Below, in pieces: positions 1 to 10,826 of a stretch of 64,000 nt of DNA. Position numbers and translations under genes: made by a program. Within the stretch, counting starts at the first letter, position 1. Each line of letters opens with the position of its first letter. The notes under the pieces are model-generated. The model was given only the letters and a program-made list of their open reading frames with translations, was not told where the DNA came from and did no database searches. Source of the stretch: Pleurodeles waltl (lineage: Eukaryota; Chordata; Amphibia; Caudata; Salamandridae); contig NC_090450.1 of assembly GCF_031143425.1 (NCBI RefSeq), positions 219,491,442 through 219,555,441 of the forward strand. The letters run 5' to 3'.

Positions 1-1
1 C

Positions 2-3000
2 AAAACCATTATACTGGAACAATATCTAGATGGTCTACCCCCATCCACAAAACACTGGATAAGACAACACCCAAAAGTGGATACTGAGACGGCCATTGAT
101 CTGGCCTGTGCTTTTCATCGATCCACCGATGTCAGAAACTGTCCCACGCGAAGTATCATTAAACCAGTTCTACCGACCCCAAAGACATTTGTAAAAAGTC
201 CACCCGACTATCTAGTACCACGTAGGTTTCCTGAAGGCCCGCCTACCATGGGACCCCAATGTTATAGTTGTGGCGAATGGGGACACATCGCACGTATGTG
301 TCCCCAGAAACAAGAAATGGGAGAACCAATGGAGATAGGGATGACAAGGCGAAGGGTGTTATGTACCGGGAAGGGCGCCCTAAAATTTAAAATGATGATA
401 CAAGTGGACGGGAAAAGTATATATGCCCTGGTTGACTCCGGCTGCAGCCAATCAGTAATTAGGAAAGACTTGATAAATAATGATATAGAAGAGAAACAAT
501 GGGTATCTATATGTTGCATACACGGGGACAAGGCACAGTATCCTATACAGATACTCCAGATCAGGTGGGGACCCTATCAGGACTTCCTCCCAGTGGGGAT
601 AATGCCCCGGTTAATCGAGGAATGTATCATTGGGACAGACTACATCCACTTCCAAGAACTATTAGACTACGTCAGAGATACCAAACAAACTAAGGATTGG
701 TGGAGAGAGGCACCCTTTTCAGAGAGTGATATTGAGTGTCCGCTATATCGTAGAAAGTTGTCACGAAGAGAGAAACGACAGGGAAAAGGGGACTATCGGA
801 AGACGAAAGGTGACAACACCTATGGAGAGATAGTGGCAGAAATTCATGAAGTTCCTAGTACTTTTGTCCAACAACAGAGAGAGGACCCCTCCCTTAACAA
901 TGCCTGGAGGTCGGCAGTAACAGAGGAGACAGAAGAGGTGGGTCCCTACTTTATAGTGCAAAAAAACTTATTATATTGGGTTACTACCACACGACGGGGA
1001 GAACGTAAACGCCAACTTCTGGTACCTACCCACTATCGGGAACATGTTCTTACACTAGCTCATAATCACCCAGGGGGAGGACACTTTGGGAGAGAGAACA
1101 CCGAGGAATATTTGCTCAGAAGGTTTTATTGGCCTGGAGTATACGCCCACATACGTAGGTATTGCGCCCAATGTCCCCGTTGTCAGTTAACCGAACCTAG
1201 TCGACCTAGGAAGGCACCTCTCCTACCCCTTCCCATCATCGATATCCCGTTCAAAAGAATAGGGATGGATCTAGTGGGACCTTTGATTCCTTCGTCAAAA
1301 GGACACACCTACATCCTAGTCATTGTAGATTATGCTACACGATACCCAGAGGCCATTCCCCTGACTAGTATGACAACCAAGACAGTGGCCCAAGCTATGA
1401 TTAACGTATTTTCTCGTCTTGGGTTTCCACATGAAATCCTCACGGACCAGGGGACCCCTTTTATGTCCACCTTAATGAAACAAGTGTGCAAAACATTGGG
1501 GATAGCTCAGATCAGAACATCCGTTTACCATCCTCAAACTGACGGACTAGTCGAAAGATATAATCGAACCATTAAAACCCTGCTGAGAAAGACTATCAAT
1601 GAGACAGGGAAGGATTGGGATCAAAAGTTACCCCTAGTTTTGTACGCCATACGGACACATGAGCAAGCATCCACGGGGCATAGCCCCTTTGAGTTGGTCT
1701 TCGGACGCAAACCTCGTTCCCTTTTAGACATGGCGGTAGAATCCTGGGAGGCCGAGGCTGAGGAAGCAGGGACTCCTTTGTTAGAATATGCAAAAAAATT
1801 GAGGAACCACCTACACAGCTTATGGACCGACGTACACGCAAACCTGGAACAGGCCCAACAAACACAAAAGTCCTATTATGACAAAGGAAGTAAACTACGG
1901 GTTTTCCAACCCGAGGACCAGGTCCTAATAATGAGACCCACCTCCGACCATAAACTCCTGGCCAAATGGCAGGGCCCATATCGAGTAATCAAAGCAGTTT
2001 CCCCTGTCACCTACCTTATCGAAATATCCTCCCGTCCAATAAAAACACAAATATATCATGTAAACCTGCTAAAAAAATGGGAGACCCCCGCACAACCTGA
2101 ACGTTCCGTAGAAATGGGTCAGTTTGTGTGTCCCGACAAGACCCTAGATATCGAGTTCTACCCTACCAACCCCGATACTGAAAGTACCCTACCCATAGTG
2201 GACGATACTTTACCTGAAGGGCAAAAGCAACAAGCCCTTAAGGTTTTAAAACAATGGCAACCACTCTTTTCAGAGAAACCAGGAAAGACGTTTTTAATTC
2301 ACCATAATATACGCACGAGCTCCGGGAAGATCACAAGAGAACGCCCGTATCGTATTCCAGAAGCTAGAAAACACATAATCGAAGAAGAAATCAAAACAAT
2401 GTTATCCCTAGGGGTCATTGAACCGTCCACTAGTCCCTGGTGTTCACCGGTTGTCCTAGTACCGAAGCCTGATGGTAGCGTCAGGTTTTGCATAGATTTC
2501 CGCAAACTTAACTCAAACTCCCTATTCGACACCTATCCCATCCCTAGGGTGGACGATGTTCTCGAAAAACTTGGGAAAGCAAAATACATGTCTACTATCG
2601 ACCTAACTAAAGGGTATTGGCAGATTCCCTTAGCTCCTCAAGATAGAGAAAAAACAGCTTTTTCCACCCAGTCCGGGTTATATCAATTCACAGTACTACC
2701 TTTTGGGCTTCATGGAGCCCCTGCAACCTTTCAAAGGTTAATGGATAGGATTCTAAAACCCTATCCTGCATTCTCCGCTGCATATCTAGATGATGTAGTC
2801 GTATTTAGTGAAACATGGGAGGACCATTTAATACACCTACAGAGAATATTCCAAGCCCTTCAAACTGCTGGTTTGACGGCCAATCCCAAGAAATGTGTGA
2901 TAGGTAAAACTGACATCTCCTATTTGGGATATAGGATTAATCAGGGTACACTACAACCTCAAAATGGGAAGGTGGATGCCATTTTACATGCCCCTCTTCC

Positions 3001-4093
3001 ACACACGAAAAAGGAATTACGCTCCTTTTTAGGATTAGTGGGCTATTATCGGCGCTTCATTCCACATTACTCCACCTTAGCAGCACCTCTTACGGACCTA
3101 CTCACTAAACAATATCCCAATCGACTTTTGCCTTTTTCGGAGACGCAAAACGCGAGTTTTGAACAGTTGAGAGTTTCCTTAACCTCCGATCCCATCCTGC
3201 ACTGCCCAGATTTTACGAAGCCGTTTCACCTCTACACTGACGCATCGGATGTTGGGCTTGGAGGGGTTCTGACTCAGCCAGATAGCGAGGGGCTTGACCA
3301 TCCGGTGGTCTACATCAGTAGAAAACTGTTTTCCCGGGAACGTAACTATCCAATTATAGAGAGAGAGTGCTTGGCTATCAAGTGGGCCATTGACTGTTTG
3401 CAGTACTATCTCCTAGGGCGGCCGTTTATACTATTCACGGATCACGCTCCTCTTACGTGGCTGGCTGCGCATAAGGATTCTAACTCCAGGATACTGCGAT
3501 GGTTCCTTGAACTGCAACCGTTCTCCTTTCAGGTTCGGCACGTCCCTGGATCTCACCAGGCCCCCGCTGATTATCTGTCCCGGTTTCCTCTGTCTTCGCC
3601 TGTCCTGGAGCAGGACAGTTCTTGGGGAAGGGTGTGTGACCGGGCCGCCCCGGGCAACAGCGGGGAACCGGCAGAAACGGAACCGCTACGGCCGCGTTCC
3701 CAGGTTCCCCTGGGAACGCGTCCGCAACGAGGCCAGCGTCCTGAGGTTGCCTCGGCAACCTCCGATGACGAGGAGGCTCCGGATTGGCCACCAGGCGGCC
3801 AAAAGACGGAAGCTCCGGTCGAGAGGGGGAGAGCCGGGGAGGAAGAGAGGAAGGAGAACGACGGCGGCGACGACGAACCGAAGAAAGAAGAGAGAGACGG
3901 CGACGAGGACATCGGAGGAGGACCCCAGTGGCCTGGAAGCGGCGGAACCCGAACCCAGAGGAACAGCGCCCGACCGGAAGCAGGGGAGACCAGCCCAGAC
4001 CGACGAGAGGACCTCCACAGAGCCAGCCACGACCCTGGAGGGTCGTGGCTCTACAAGGTACGGTCCTTCTGGACAAACCGAGGGACACAATAA
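2..4093 (+). CDS. Gmr1-like Ty3/gypsy gag-pol, 5' partial (PR-INT-RT-RH order)
   Basis: The frame is open from base 2 to a stop at 4093; the first ATG is at 77 but the frame continues upstream, so the true start lies outside the window. Numbering from that ATG: a CCHC zinc knuckle (C62, C65, H70, C75); an aspartic protease with DSG at 120-122; an integrase with an H2C2 zinc finger (about 329-369), catalytic D398, D457 and E493 (D,D35E) and a GPY motif near 633-635; reverse transcriptase (about 785-955) with YLDD at 903-906; and RNase H with D1055, E1095/E1097 and D1122. Integrase before RT is the Ty1/copia-like order known among Ty3/gypsy elements only for the Gmr1 group. The residues before the zinc knuckle resemble a SCAN domain. 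After RNase H comes a charged, Arg/Glu/Pro-rich tail of about 160 residues of unknown role. No stop or frameshift is visible, so this may be a recent copy. Confidence 0.93.
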   Translation, partial: KTIILEQYLDGLPPSTKHWIRQHPKVDTETAIDLACAFHRSTDVRNCPTRSIIKPVLPTPKTFVKSPPDYLVPRRFPEGPPTMGPQCYSCGEWGHIARMCPQKQEMGEPMEIGMTRRRVLCTGKGALKFKMMIQVDGKSIYALVDSGCSQSVIRKDLINNDIEEKQWVSICCIHGDKAQYPIQILQIRWGPYQDFLPVGIMPRLIEECIIGTDYIHFQELLDYVRDTKQTKDWWREAPFSESDIECPLYRRKLSRREKRQGKGDYRKTKGDNTYGEIVAEIHEVPSTFVQQQREDPSLNNAWRSAVTEETEEVGPYFIVQKNLLYWVTTTRRGERKRQLLVPTHYREHVLTLAHNHPGGGHFGRENTEEYLLRRFYWPGVYAHIRRYCAQCPRCQLTEPSRPRKAPLLPLPIIDIPFKRIGMDLVGPLIPSSKGHTYILVIVDYATRYPEAIPLTSMTTKTVAQAMINVFSRLGFPHEILTDQGTPFMSTLMKQVCKTLGIAQIRTSVYHPQTDGLVERYNRTIKTLLRKTINETGKDWDQKLPLVLYAIRTHEQASTGHSPFELVFGRKPRSLLDMAVESWEAEAEEAGTPLLEYAKKLRNHLHSLWTDVHANLEQAQQTQKSYYDKGSKLRVFQPEDQVLIMRPTSDHKLLAKWQGPYRVIKAVSPVTYLIEISSRPIKTQIYHVNLLKKWETPAQPERSVEMGQFVCPDKTLDIEFYPTNPDTESTLPIVDDTLPEGQKQQALKVLKQWQPLFSEKPGKTFLIHHNIRTSSGKITRERPYRIPEARKHIIEEEIKTMLSLGVIEPSTSPWCSPVVLVPKPDGSVRFCIDFRKLNSNSLFDTYPIPRVDDVLEKLGKAKYMSTIDLTKGYWQIPLAPQDREKTAFSTQSGLYQFTVLPFGLHGAPATFQRLMDRILKPYPAFSAAYLDDVVVFSETWEDHLIHLQRIFQALQTAGLTANPKKCVIGKTDISYLGYRINQGTLQPQNGKVDAILHAPLPHTKKELRSFLGLVGYYRRFIPHYSTLAAPLTDLLTKQYPNRLLPFSETQNASFEQLRVSLTSDPILHCPDFTKPFHLYTDASDVGLGGVLTQPDSEGLDHPVVYISRKLFSRERNYPIIERECLAIKWAIDCLQYYLLGRPFILFTDHAPLTWLAAHKDSNSRILRWFLELQPFSFQVRHVPGSHQAPADYLSRFPLSSPVLEQDSSWGRVCDRAAPGNSGEPAETEPLRPRSQVPLGTRPQRGQRPEVASATSDDEEAPDWPPGGQKTEAPVERGRAGEEERKENDGGDDEPKKEERDGDEDIGGGPQWPGSGGTRTQRNSARPEAGETSPDRREDLHRASHDPGGSWLYKVRSFWTNRGTQ

Positions 4094-4107
4094 AAGGGGA
4101 GAAACGC

Positions 4108-4152
4108 TGGGGAAGGGAGGGAGGCAGGGTGAGGGGAGGGAGGAGAGAAGGG
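4108..4152 (+). promoter_or_regulatory. candidate polypurine tract of the Gmr1-like element
   Basis: An almost pure A/G stretch begins 15 bases after the gag-pol stop. In LTR retrotransposons the polypurine tract primes plus-strand synthesis and sits directly before the 3' LTR. Position and composition fit; the exact primer boundary cannot be read without the 5' LTR. Confidence 0.55.
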
Positions 4153-4575
4153 CACTTTAAAGAGCACCGGGAGAGCACAAAAGGGTAAAGTACGGAATAT
4201 ACACAAGCCCTGAAGTCCTCACTGGCACCTATATCACACATAAAACCCCCCCCCCTCCTTAAACCTTTTCCCCAGTAAAACAAATAAGTAGAAGACGTGT
4301 TGTAAGGCGTTCGTTCCACTCACCAGCGATATGTGTTCCCTTTTTCTTGTATGTCACATCCGGGACCTTATGAGGACGATCCGGTACGTCACCTAGAGAA
4401 AAGGAAGAAAAGGGACACAGATTAGAAGGAAGATATTCACCACTCCAGAGAAGAAACAGGCGCTAAACGTCGTACTGACTTTTCATCGGTTCTTATTTCA
4501 AATTACTAATAAATACTTACCGCAAAAACCCAAATTTACCTCTCCTGAGTGTCTATACTGTGGGGACTGTCTACA
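4153..4575 (+). repeat. probable 3' LTR region of the Gmr1-like element
   Basis: This non-coding stretch follows the polypurine tract. It contains an AATAAA polyadenylation signal at 4508-4513 and a sequence ending in TCTACA near 4574, consistent with an LTR terminus. The 5' LTR is outside the window, so neither the start nor the target duplication can be confirmed, and the boundaries are estimates. Confidence 0.5.
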
Positions 4576-4929
4576 GGGGGAGACAAAGGATATACTTTGT
4601 CAGTGACTGCACCAACATCACCATTGGCATGCACATCACCATCACACACAGGTAACAGGCTTAAGCACTATGCATTGCACTACACGTGAAATGGGTAGTC
4701 ACTAAGGCAAGATGAGGACCACACACTACCAACTTCAGCACATCTGTGACCCAGGCAGCCCTGCCTGAAATGGACTACTAACAAGCTAGGTTACCTGTAT
4801 ATGCCATGCAACCATTACCCTTCAGATTTCCCACGCTGCAATGTCTGGCCTGGCCTTAGGGGCACCCACTAACACACATCCTCTACCCGGATACCAACCC
4901 ACCAGCCAAAATATGTAATGAAACCCACT

Positions 4930-5520
4930 GTACTCACCCCCTTGTGGCTACTGTGATTCCCTTAAGTGCCCATCCTACTCAGGGTAGACCACCGCCAGTA
5001 TGCAGGCCATCAGGGAGGTCAGGGTCCGACGGGCACCCTTCCCCATTGCGAGGCAACACACAGCTGGGCATCCGCAGTCTTCCATGCCCAGTATCTCAGG
5101 TCCTACCACCGTTTGCGACAGTGGGTGCTCCACCTGCCATAGATCTCCAGGGTCCACACGTCCTTGGCGATGGCACGACATAATCCCTTCTTTTGATGGG
5201 CGCTGACCTGCAGAGGTAATACATACAGGAGAACTCCATTAAAATAACAGTCCAGCCGGTCACACACATGGCCCACCATACGCGATTCTATCACCATTGG
5301 CACACACATAGGCCAGCTCACAACATGTACACCACCAACTGACAGTCCCCCCACCCTTCGACCAACTAACACAATCCACCAGTGAAGTGAAGGCTGGGAC
5401 CCTTCTCCGGTCACACGGGCCATGGAAGGTTCCAGACACAGGTAACAGCAGCACACACAGTGTAGGTATTCTCTGTTGATGGTCAGGAAACAAGTGAGGA
5501 TTGAGTTAGAAAATGGCAGT
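4930..5520 (-). pseudogene. Myb/SANT-like DNA-binding protein fragment of a Harbinger-type element
   Basis: Reading the minus strand from about 5206 gives a trihelix/Myb-like segment with the motif STHCRKRWEDLRYW, followed by a run that includes LMACILAVVYP. PIF/Harbinger elements carry such a second protein, which is thought to bind the termini and help bring the transposase to DNA. The minus-strand frame is open from 5456 to 5103, but the C-terminal part needs a frame change and contains stops, so it is decayed. An acceptor-like CTGCAG lies just upstream near 5210, suggesting an intron. The GC-richer region 5500-5740 looks like a 5' leader. It may belong to the same element as the transposase at 5818-6991 or to a second family. 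Confidence 0.5.
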
Positions 5521-5817
5521 CACGTCCACAGCGTTGTATACCGTCACTTCTGGCGTACATCCCCATTGGCCGCTGTACTCCATAGGGCCCAATATTATCC
5601 AATGAGGAACCGCACGGCCGTGCAAGACCGCCTACCGCCTTAACGCCCAACGTCTGCAGAATTACCTCAATTCCATCTGTCCCTCCATACAGGACAGGCA
5701 GTCGCCATTTCGGGGGGAGGGAACAGACCTATCGCCAATTACCTGGTCACAGGTTAAATAAGCACATACTTCAACATTTACACTGTCTCAATACATAAGT
5801 GCACCATCTGGACTGAT

Positions 5818-6991
5818 TTGTGGTTTAGTTGTTCAAATTGTGACAGCCTACTCACTCTTGTGTCCCTTAGATACCTACCGCTGTGGATGAATAGGAGGTG
5901 GAGACAAACCCCCATGTACAGACCCCTGGTGGACTTAGCTATACTGGAGGACAAGCACATTATCCTCACCTATAGACTGGACAGGGCCACAGTCACAGAG
6001 CTGTGTGCCTAGTTGGAGCCTGACCTGATATCTACTATCCGTCATCCGACTGGGATCCCCCCTCTTGTGCAAGTGCTATCAGTTTTCCATTTCCTCGTGA
6101 TAGGTTCTTTTCAAGTGACAGTGGGCTTGGCAGCAGGAATTTCACAGCCAATGTTCTCAATCGTGTTGGCAAGAGTGTTGTCTGCCCTGGTAAAACACAT
6201 GTCTAGCTACATAGCTTTCCCACAGGTGGAAGATTTGGCCACTGTGAAGGCCGGATTCTATGCAATGGGACATATACCCAATATTATTGGGGCGATTGAT
6301 GGGACACATATTGTGTTTGTCCCCCCTGCCAGAATGAACAGGTGAACAGGAATCGTAAGAGTTTCCACTCCATGAATGTGCAGATGGTGTACCTGGTGGA
6401 CCAGTACATCTTCCATGTCAATGCTAAGTATCCTGGTTCGGTGCATGATGCCTTTGTCCTGAGGAATAGCAGCATCCCAAATGTGATGGCCCAACTACAG
6501 AGGCACACAATGTGGCTAATAGGTGAGCCTTGGTCCTCACCCAGTTTATGTTAATGTATGCCTCTGGTGTAAACCTCATAGGATAGTGTGTGGCTAAATG
6601 TTGTCCCTCAATACCTGCAGGTGACTCTGGCTACCCAAACCTATTGTGTCTGCTGACCCCTGTGAGGAATGCCAGGACAAGTGCTGAAGAACGTTATAAT
6701 GAGGCACACAGGCGAACCAGAAGGATCATTGAGAGAACTTTGAGCCTCCTGAAGGCCAGGTTCAGGTGCCTCCATCTGACAGGTGGATCCTTGTGCTACT
6801 CACCCGAGAAGGTCTGCCAGATAGTAGTTGCATGCTGCATGTTGCACAACCTGGCCCTCAGATGCCATGTACCTTTTCGTCAAGAGGAAGAGACTGGAGA
6901 TGCCCCTGTGGCTGCAGTAGACCCTGATGACTGTGAGGATGAAGAGGCTGAGGACAACAGAACCACAGTTATCCGTCAGTACTTCCAATGA
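5818..6991 (+). pseudogene. HARBI1-like transposase, decayed (element A)
   Basis: Two exons encode a DDE transposase of the PIF/Harbinger superfamily. Exon 1 (to 6522) carries GAIDGTH with the first catalytic Asp and KYPGSVHDAF with the second; exon 2 (from 6621) starts in a DSGYPN motif and carries the third acidic residue in IIERTLSLLKARFRCLH, followed by the conserved CCMLHNLAL. The intron 6523-6620 has GT-AG ends (GTGAGC...CTGCAG). Damage: an in-frame TAG at 6010-6012 and a frameshift near 6340. The start is uncertain because sequence before about 5870 looks non-coding. The protein would cut and paste the element; this copy cannot make it intact. Confidence 0.88.
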
Positions 6992-7466
6992 CACACAGGT
7001 GAGTCAGCGCAACTTCACATTTCCATGTCTATTGGTGTATTCTGTGTGTCTGTGGCATGATGCCATTACACACTTTTTAGCTCTACTTACTGTCACCTAT
7101 GGATTATCATTTTACAGATGTTGGTGCAATGAGAACTGTGTACCCATGTGCTGACTACAGCCAGCCTCTTGTCATTATTTCTATGCTCTCACACTGTACA
7201 GTTCATTTGCAACGGATGCAACTGTTTCCATTAATACACTGCTTTAACACATGACATACAAGTATTTGAGTTGTGTTCAGGGAGTGCTAAGACATTGAGG
7301 GGAAAGTGCAATGGAAAGGGGTGATGATTGAGGAAAGTTCAGGGTATGGTTCCAGTCTGTTTGTAGAACAGGTGCAGTGTCCAAGTGGCCATAGGAAGGG
7401 GAGCAAAGGCAGTTTAAGGTGGACAAGGTGACAGTGTGGTACACAAGGGGAACAATCAGGAGAGTC

Positions 7467-9000
7467 TCATTTACTGCCGGTGGTCATGGCAATTGGCTCT
7501 GGCTTCCGTGTGAGTCGTAGGGAACGTTTGAAGGGTGGTTCACCTTCTGCAGGGGGAGGGATGCTGGTGGCCTGTGGGTCCTGTTGTGGGGCCTCCTGGC
7601 CACTAGTAGCAGCAGAAGTGGAGGGCTGTTCAGGTGACTGGCTAGCGGTAGGGGCCCGCTGATGTGCTGTTGCCTCCCTAATGATGTTGGCCATGTCTAC
7701 CAGCAACCCTGCTATGGAGATCAGCCTTCAAGTCCTCCCTGATCCCGATACTGTCCCTCCTGCAGCCCCACCTGTTCTCCTGCATGTTGTCAAGGATCCT
7801 TCCCATCACATCCTGGGAATGTTGGTAGGCTCCCAGGATCTCAGAGAGTGCCTCCTGGAGAGTCAGTTCCCTGGTCCTGTCCTCCCCTGCTGCACAGCAG
7901 TCCTGCCAGTGTTCCTGTTGGCCTGTACTCCTATCCCCTGAATGGTGTGCCCATTGCCACTGACTCCAGGTCCCTGATTTTCTTGGGGGCGAGGTGTGGC
8001 CTGGGGTCCCTATACAGGTGAGCACACTGTTGATTGATGTGTCTTGGGGACAGAGGTGTGGGTACGCTGGGTGGGTGCTGTGGTGTTGGATCCTGATGGG
8101 GGAAGCTCAGTGGTGGACTGTGATTGTGCTTGGGTGACTGGCTGTCCATGGTCCCTGATCGGTAAGGTCCGTCATCCAGATCTTGAAGTCCAGAATTACT
8201 TTCATCACTGGGGGCACCTTCTGTTAGGGGAACTGGATAGTCGTGGCACCTCCTCTCCACTGACATTGGCTGGGGTACCTGTGGGGATGTAAGTGATGTA
8301 TTATGCTTCACGTGTGTGACGTATTATACATCCTTGGCTTCCCTCTATTGTTGATGTTCCCATGCCACCTTTTGCTTGTTTATCGTGATGTATTGTGGGA
8401 ATGTTAGTTTCCCTATGCTGTGCATGCTTCTAATATTTGGTGTCCATGCGGGGCTGGGAGGGGTGTCTATGCATTGCTTGGCATTGGGGTTTGGCATTGG
8501 GGCTTGTAGTATGTGTAGGTGCAGTGCGTGGGATGTAGTGAAGTGATGGGAGTGAGGGTGAGGGGGTGTGATGGCATGCAGGTATGGGGGTGATAATTGT
8601 TAAATGTTGAGTCACCACTGTCCAGTCTTCTGGCTACTCCGGCGAGTCTCTAAGGATGCAGTATTGCCAGTACTTGCTCATCCCACGCTCTGAGCTGTGA
8701 GGGAGGAAGTTGGGGTCCACTGCCAGTCCTCTGTATGGTGAGCTGGTGCCTTGCTGCCATGGAAAGTAACTTCCCCCGTAGGTCTTTCCACCTCTTCCTG
8801 GTGTCATCCCTTGTCCTTGGGTGCTGTCCCACTGCGTTCACCCTGTCCATGATTTACTGCCATAGCTCCATCTTCCTGGCAATGGAAATCTGCTGTACCT
8901 GTGCTCCAAAGAGCTGTGGCTCTACCCTGACAATTTCCTCCACCATGACCCTTAACTCCTCCTCAGTGAAACAGGGGTGCCTTTGTGGTGTCATGGGTGA
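7467..9000 (-). pseudogene. Myb/SANT-like partner protein of Harbinger element A, decayed
   Basis: On the minus strand, about 8980-8650 encodes a Myb/SANT-like N-terminal domain beginning FTEEELRVMVEEIVRVEPQL and continuing through DDTRKRWKDLRGKLLSMAAR. One in-frame stop lies between these halves, near 8851. Further frames down to 7467 encode a proline-rich linker and a segment with heptad-like leucines (ELTLQEALSEILGAYQHSQD), ending at a stop at 7467. The frames do not join, so this is a pseudogene. It converges on the transposase at 5818-6991, the arrangement also seen in element C. Confidence 0.7.
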
Positions 9001-9149
9001 TGTGTGGTGTGTGTTGGTGAGAGTGTGTTGAGTAATGTGGTAAGGTGTGTGATGTAGAGTGAGTGAGGGATGAATGGGTGTGAGTGGCGTGTGTGTCTAG
9101 TTGTCTCTGTGCTGTCCGTGTCAATCTCCTGGCAGTAATTGTTGTTGGT

Positions 9150-9480
9150 AAAGGGTTGTGGGTAATGTGGGGGTGTGTTTTATAGTGGTGTGGGTGTGTG
9201 GGTGTGGTGTGTGTATGGGTGTCAGGTGTCTATTTTTGGTATCGGGCAATGTAGCGTTGTTTTGTATGTGGGTGTCCATTCTGACTGTGCCGGTGAGTGC
9301 GGCCAATGGTTTACCGCTTTTGGATGTCCGCCATGGTGATTTGTGGGTCATAATGTGATGGGTGTTGTATTGTTGGCGCAACGGTATTGGTTTTGGGACT
9401 GCCAGTTTATCACTGACCTTTGGTCTGGCGGATTTGTGTATGTGGCTGTATTCTGTCGGATGTGTGTGTGTGTGTGTATC
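9150..9480 (+). repeat. GT-rich low-complexity DNA with a (TG)n run
   Basis: The stretch is dominated by GTGTG and GGGTGT motifs, with an uninterrupted TG dinucleotide run at about 9461-9477. It lies inside the right arm of Harbinger A. Confidence 0.7.
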
Positions 9481-9589
9481 ATAATATGGTAAAAGGCTAT
9501 CCATCACCGCAGCAGTATGTTGGCGGCTGTCAGTGTGGCAGTAGGCAGCATTTACCGCCAATGTCATAATGAGGGCCATAGTCTCTAAT

Positions 9590-9920
9590 GAATTTCAGTT
9601 GTTTTTAATCATAATTACTGTTTCCAATTTTCCCCTTTTGATCTGTAAGTTCTTCTTAAAATCATCAAACCGTTCCTTTGATATCATATTTTAAAATTCC
9701 TGTTTTAATTTCTCAATCCCCACTAACAATTTTGCTCTATCTTTCAATGCATACTTAATTAATATACGCATCATAGTCATTGAACAATTGTTTGAATTGT
9801 CAGTCCATTCCATCAACATTTCAGAATCTGGATTCTCATATGTTGGTATTGTGAAGATTCTCAGTCCCCACCTGATCACATGTGGGGTAACAGCCCACTT
9901 GGACAATAACTTGGTAATAT
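9590..9920 (-). pseudogene. Penelope-associated ORF fragment
   Basis: Minus-strand translation from 9906 gives VIRWGLRIFTIPTYENPDSE followed by a leucine/lysine-rich helical stretch, then a frame change and residues such as ERFDDFKKNLQIKRGKLE. The same pattern, an R-G-L-[RQ]-I...-P-T motif followed by a helical region, occurs in the Penelope-like element at 31830-32160. I infer that this is the same coding module. It abuts the right end of Harbinger A, which probably inserted into it. Confidence 0.45.
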
Positions 9921-9924
9921 AAGA

Positions 9925-10825
9925 TTATCAGTTTAATTGATTATTGATTGTGTTTCTCTATTTACCCGGTTATAACTTTATGTATATATTTGTTATTTTA
10001 TTTTATTTTGGACTAAAGATTTATAATTTAGATGCGTAACATTGAGATTGACAGTGGCTTTTTCTACACCTGACCTTGATTATATTAAAAATACTGTTAG
10101 GTATCTAGGTTTTTGAGTCACATGCAACCGTGGATAGACTATTATAACATTTACTATATATAATAATTGTCAAGGTTTAGCACATGTATTAATTTAAGAA
10201 CTTAAGACTACAGTCAATCTAGCCTTCCTTTGTAGATAACAAATGCTATGCAGTATGCATTTTGAATGGCTTAACTATGCTATTTCAAGATGGCACCCAC
10301 GTTGCTGACACTGTATTAGTCCTTTCATTGTTTCTATTGTATTTATATTTGTTTTGGCCACTTCACTCCCGTTACCTGTGGCAATGGTCCATTGGAACTG
10401 AAATGCGTCAGAAAGCCCTGCATAAACCCGATTTTGCACATACAAGAGATTCAAGCATTTCTTGCCTGGAGGGAAGGTGTGTTTGTTATTGTAAGGGCAG
10501 CCAAGGCCCTGCTCAAATCACTGCATTATTAGCCCTGGTGAATACCGGCACTTTTGTGACGCAGTGTATGTACATATATATGTCAAAACTGTCCAAAACA
10601 CAGCTACAACCAGGTTGCCCTGACAAGAGTGGTGTGAGTTATCAGGACTGGCACTGAGAATAGAATCACCAAAGTCCATAAGAAGACAGATCCACTTGCT
10701 CTCAGAGTGTAAAATACAGCTTTATTTAAATAAATCCAGCCCCTGTGATGTGTTTTGGCAGTAAGAATTGTTCACAATGCCAGCTGTAACCGCGGAGGCC
10801 TTCAGGCTCCCCCCAAGGTCCTGTC
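9925..10825. other. no recognisable gene
   Basis: AT-rich sequence with scattered short repeats. A 131-codon frame at 10262-10657 has a hydrophobic stretch but matches nothing I recognise and has no supporting context. I see no element boundaries. Confidence 0.5.
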
Positions 10826-10826
10826 A

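Larger units (their letters stand above)
4930..9577. mobile_element. PIF/Harbinger DNA transposon A (left end not found)
   Basis: The block holds a plus-strand HARBI1-like transposase and, downstream and convergent, a minus-strand Myb-like gene, the usual two-gene content of Harbinger elements. The right end reads ...CCAATGTCATAATGAGGGCC, ending at 9577; its reverse complement starts GGCCCTCATTATGAC, close to the terminus of the MITE at 25375. I could not find the matching left terminus. It may be deleted, or may lie left of the Gmr1-like element if that element inserted into this one. Confidence 0.6.

Noticed and set aside
3480..4319. Minus-strand frame of 279 codons opposite the gag-pol end
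   Set aside because: It lies antisense to the RNase H and charged-tail coding region, is Ser/Arg/Pro-rich as expected from GC-rich antisense, and has no family motif.
10262..10657. 131-codon frame with a hydrophobic stretch
   Set aside because: No homology recognised, no splice or promoter context, and a chance frame of this size is expected in 64 kb.
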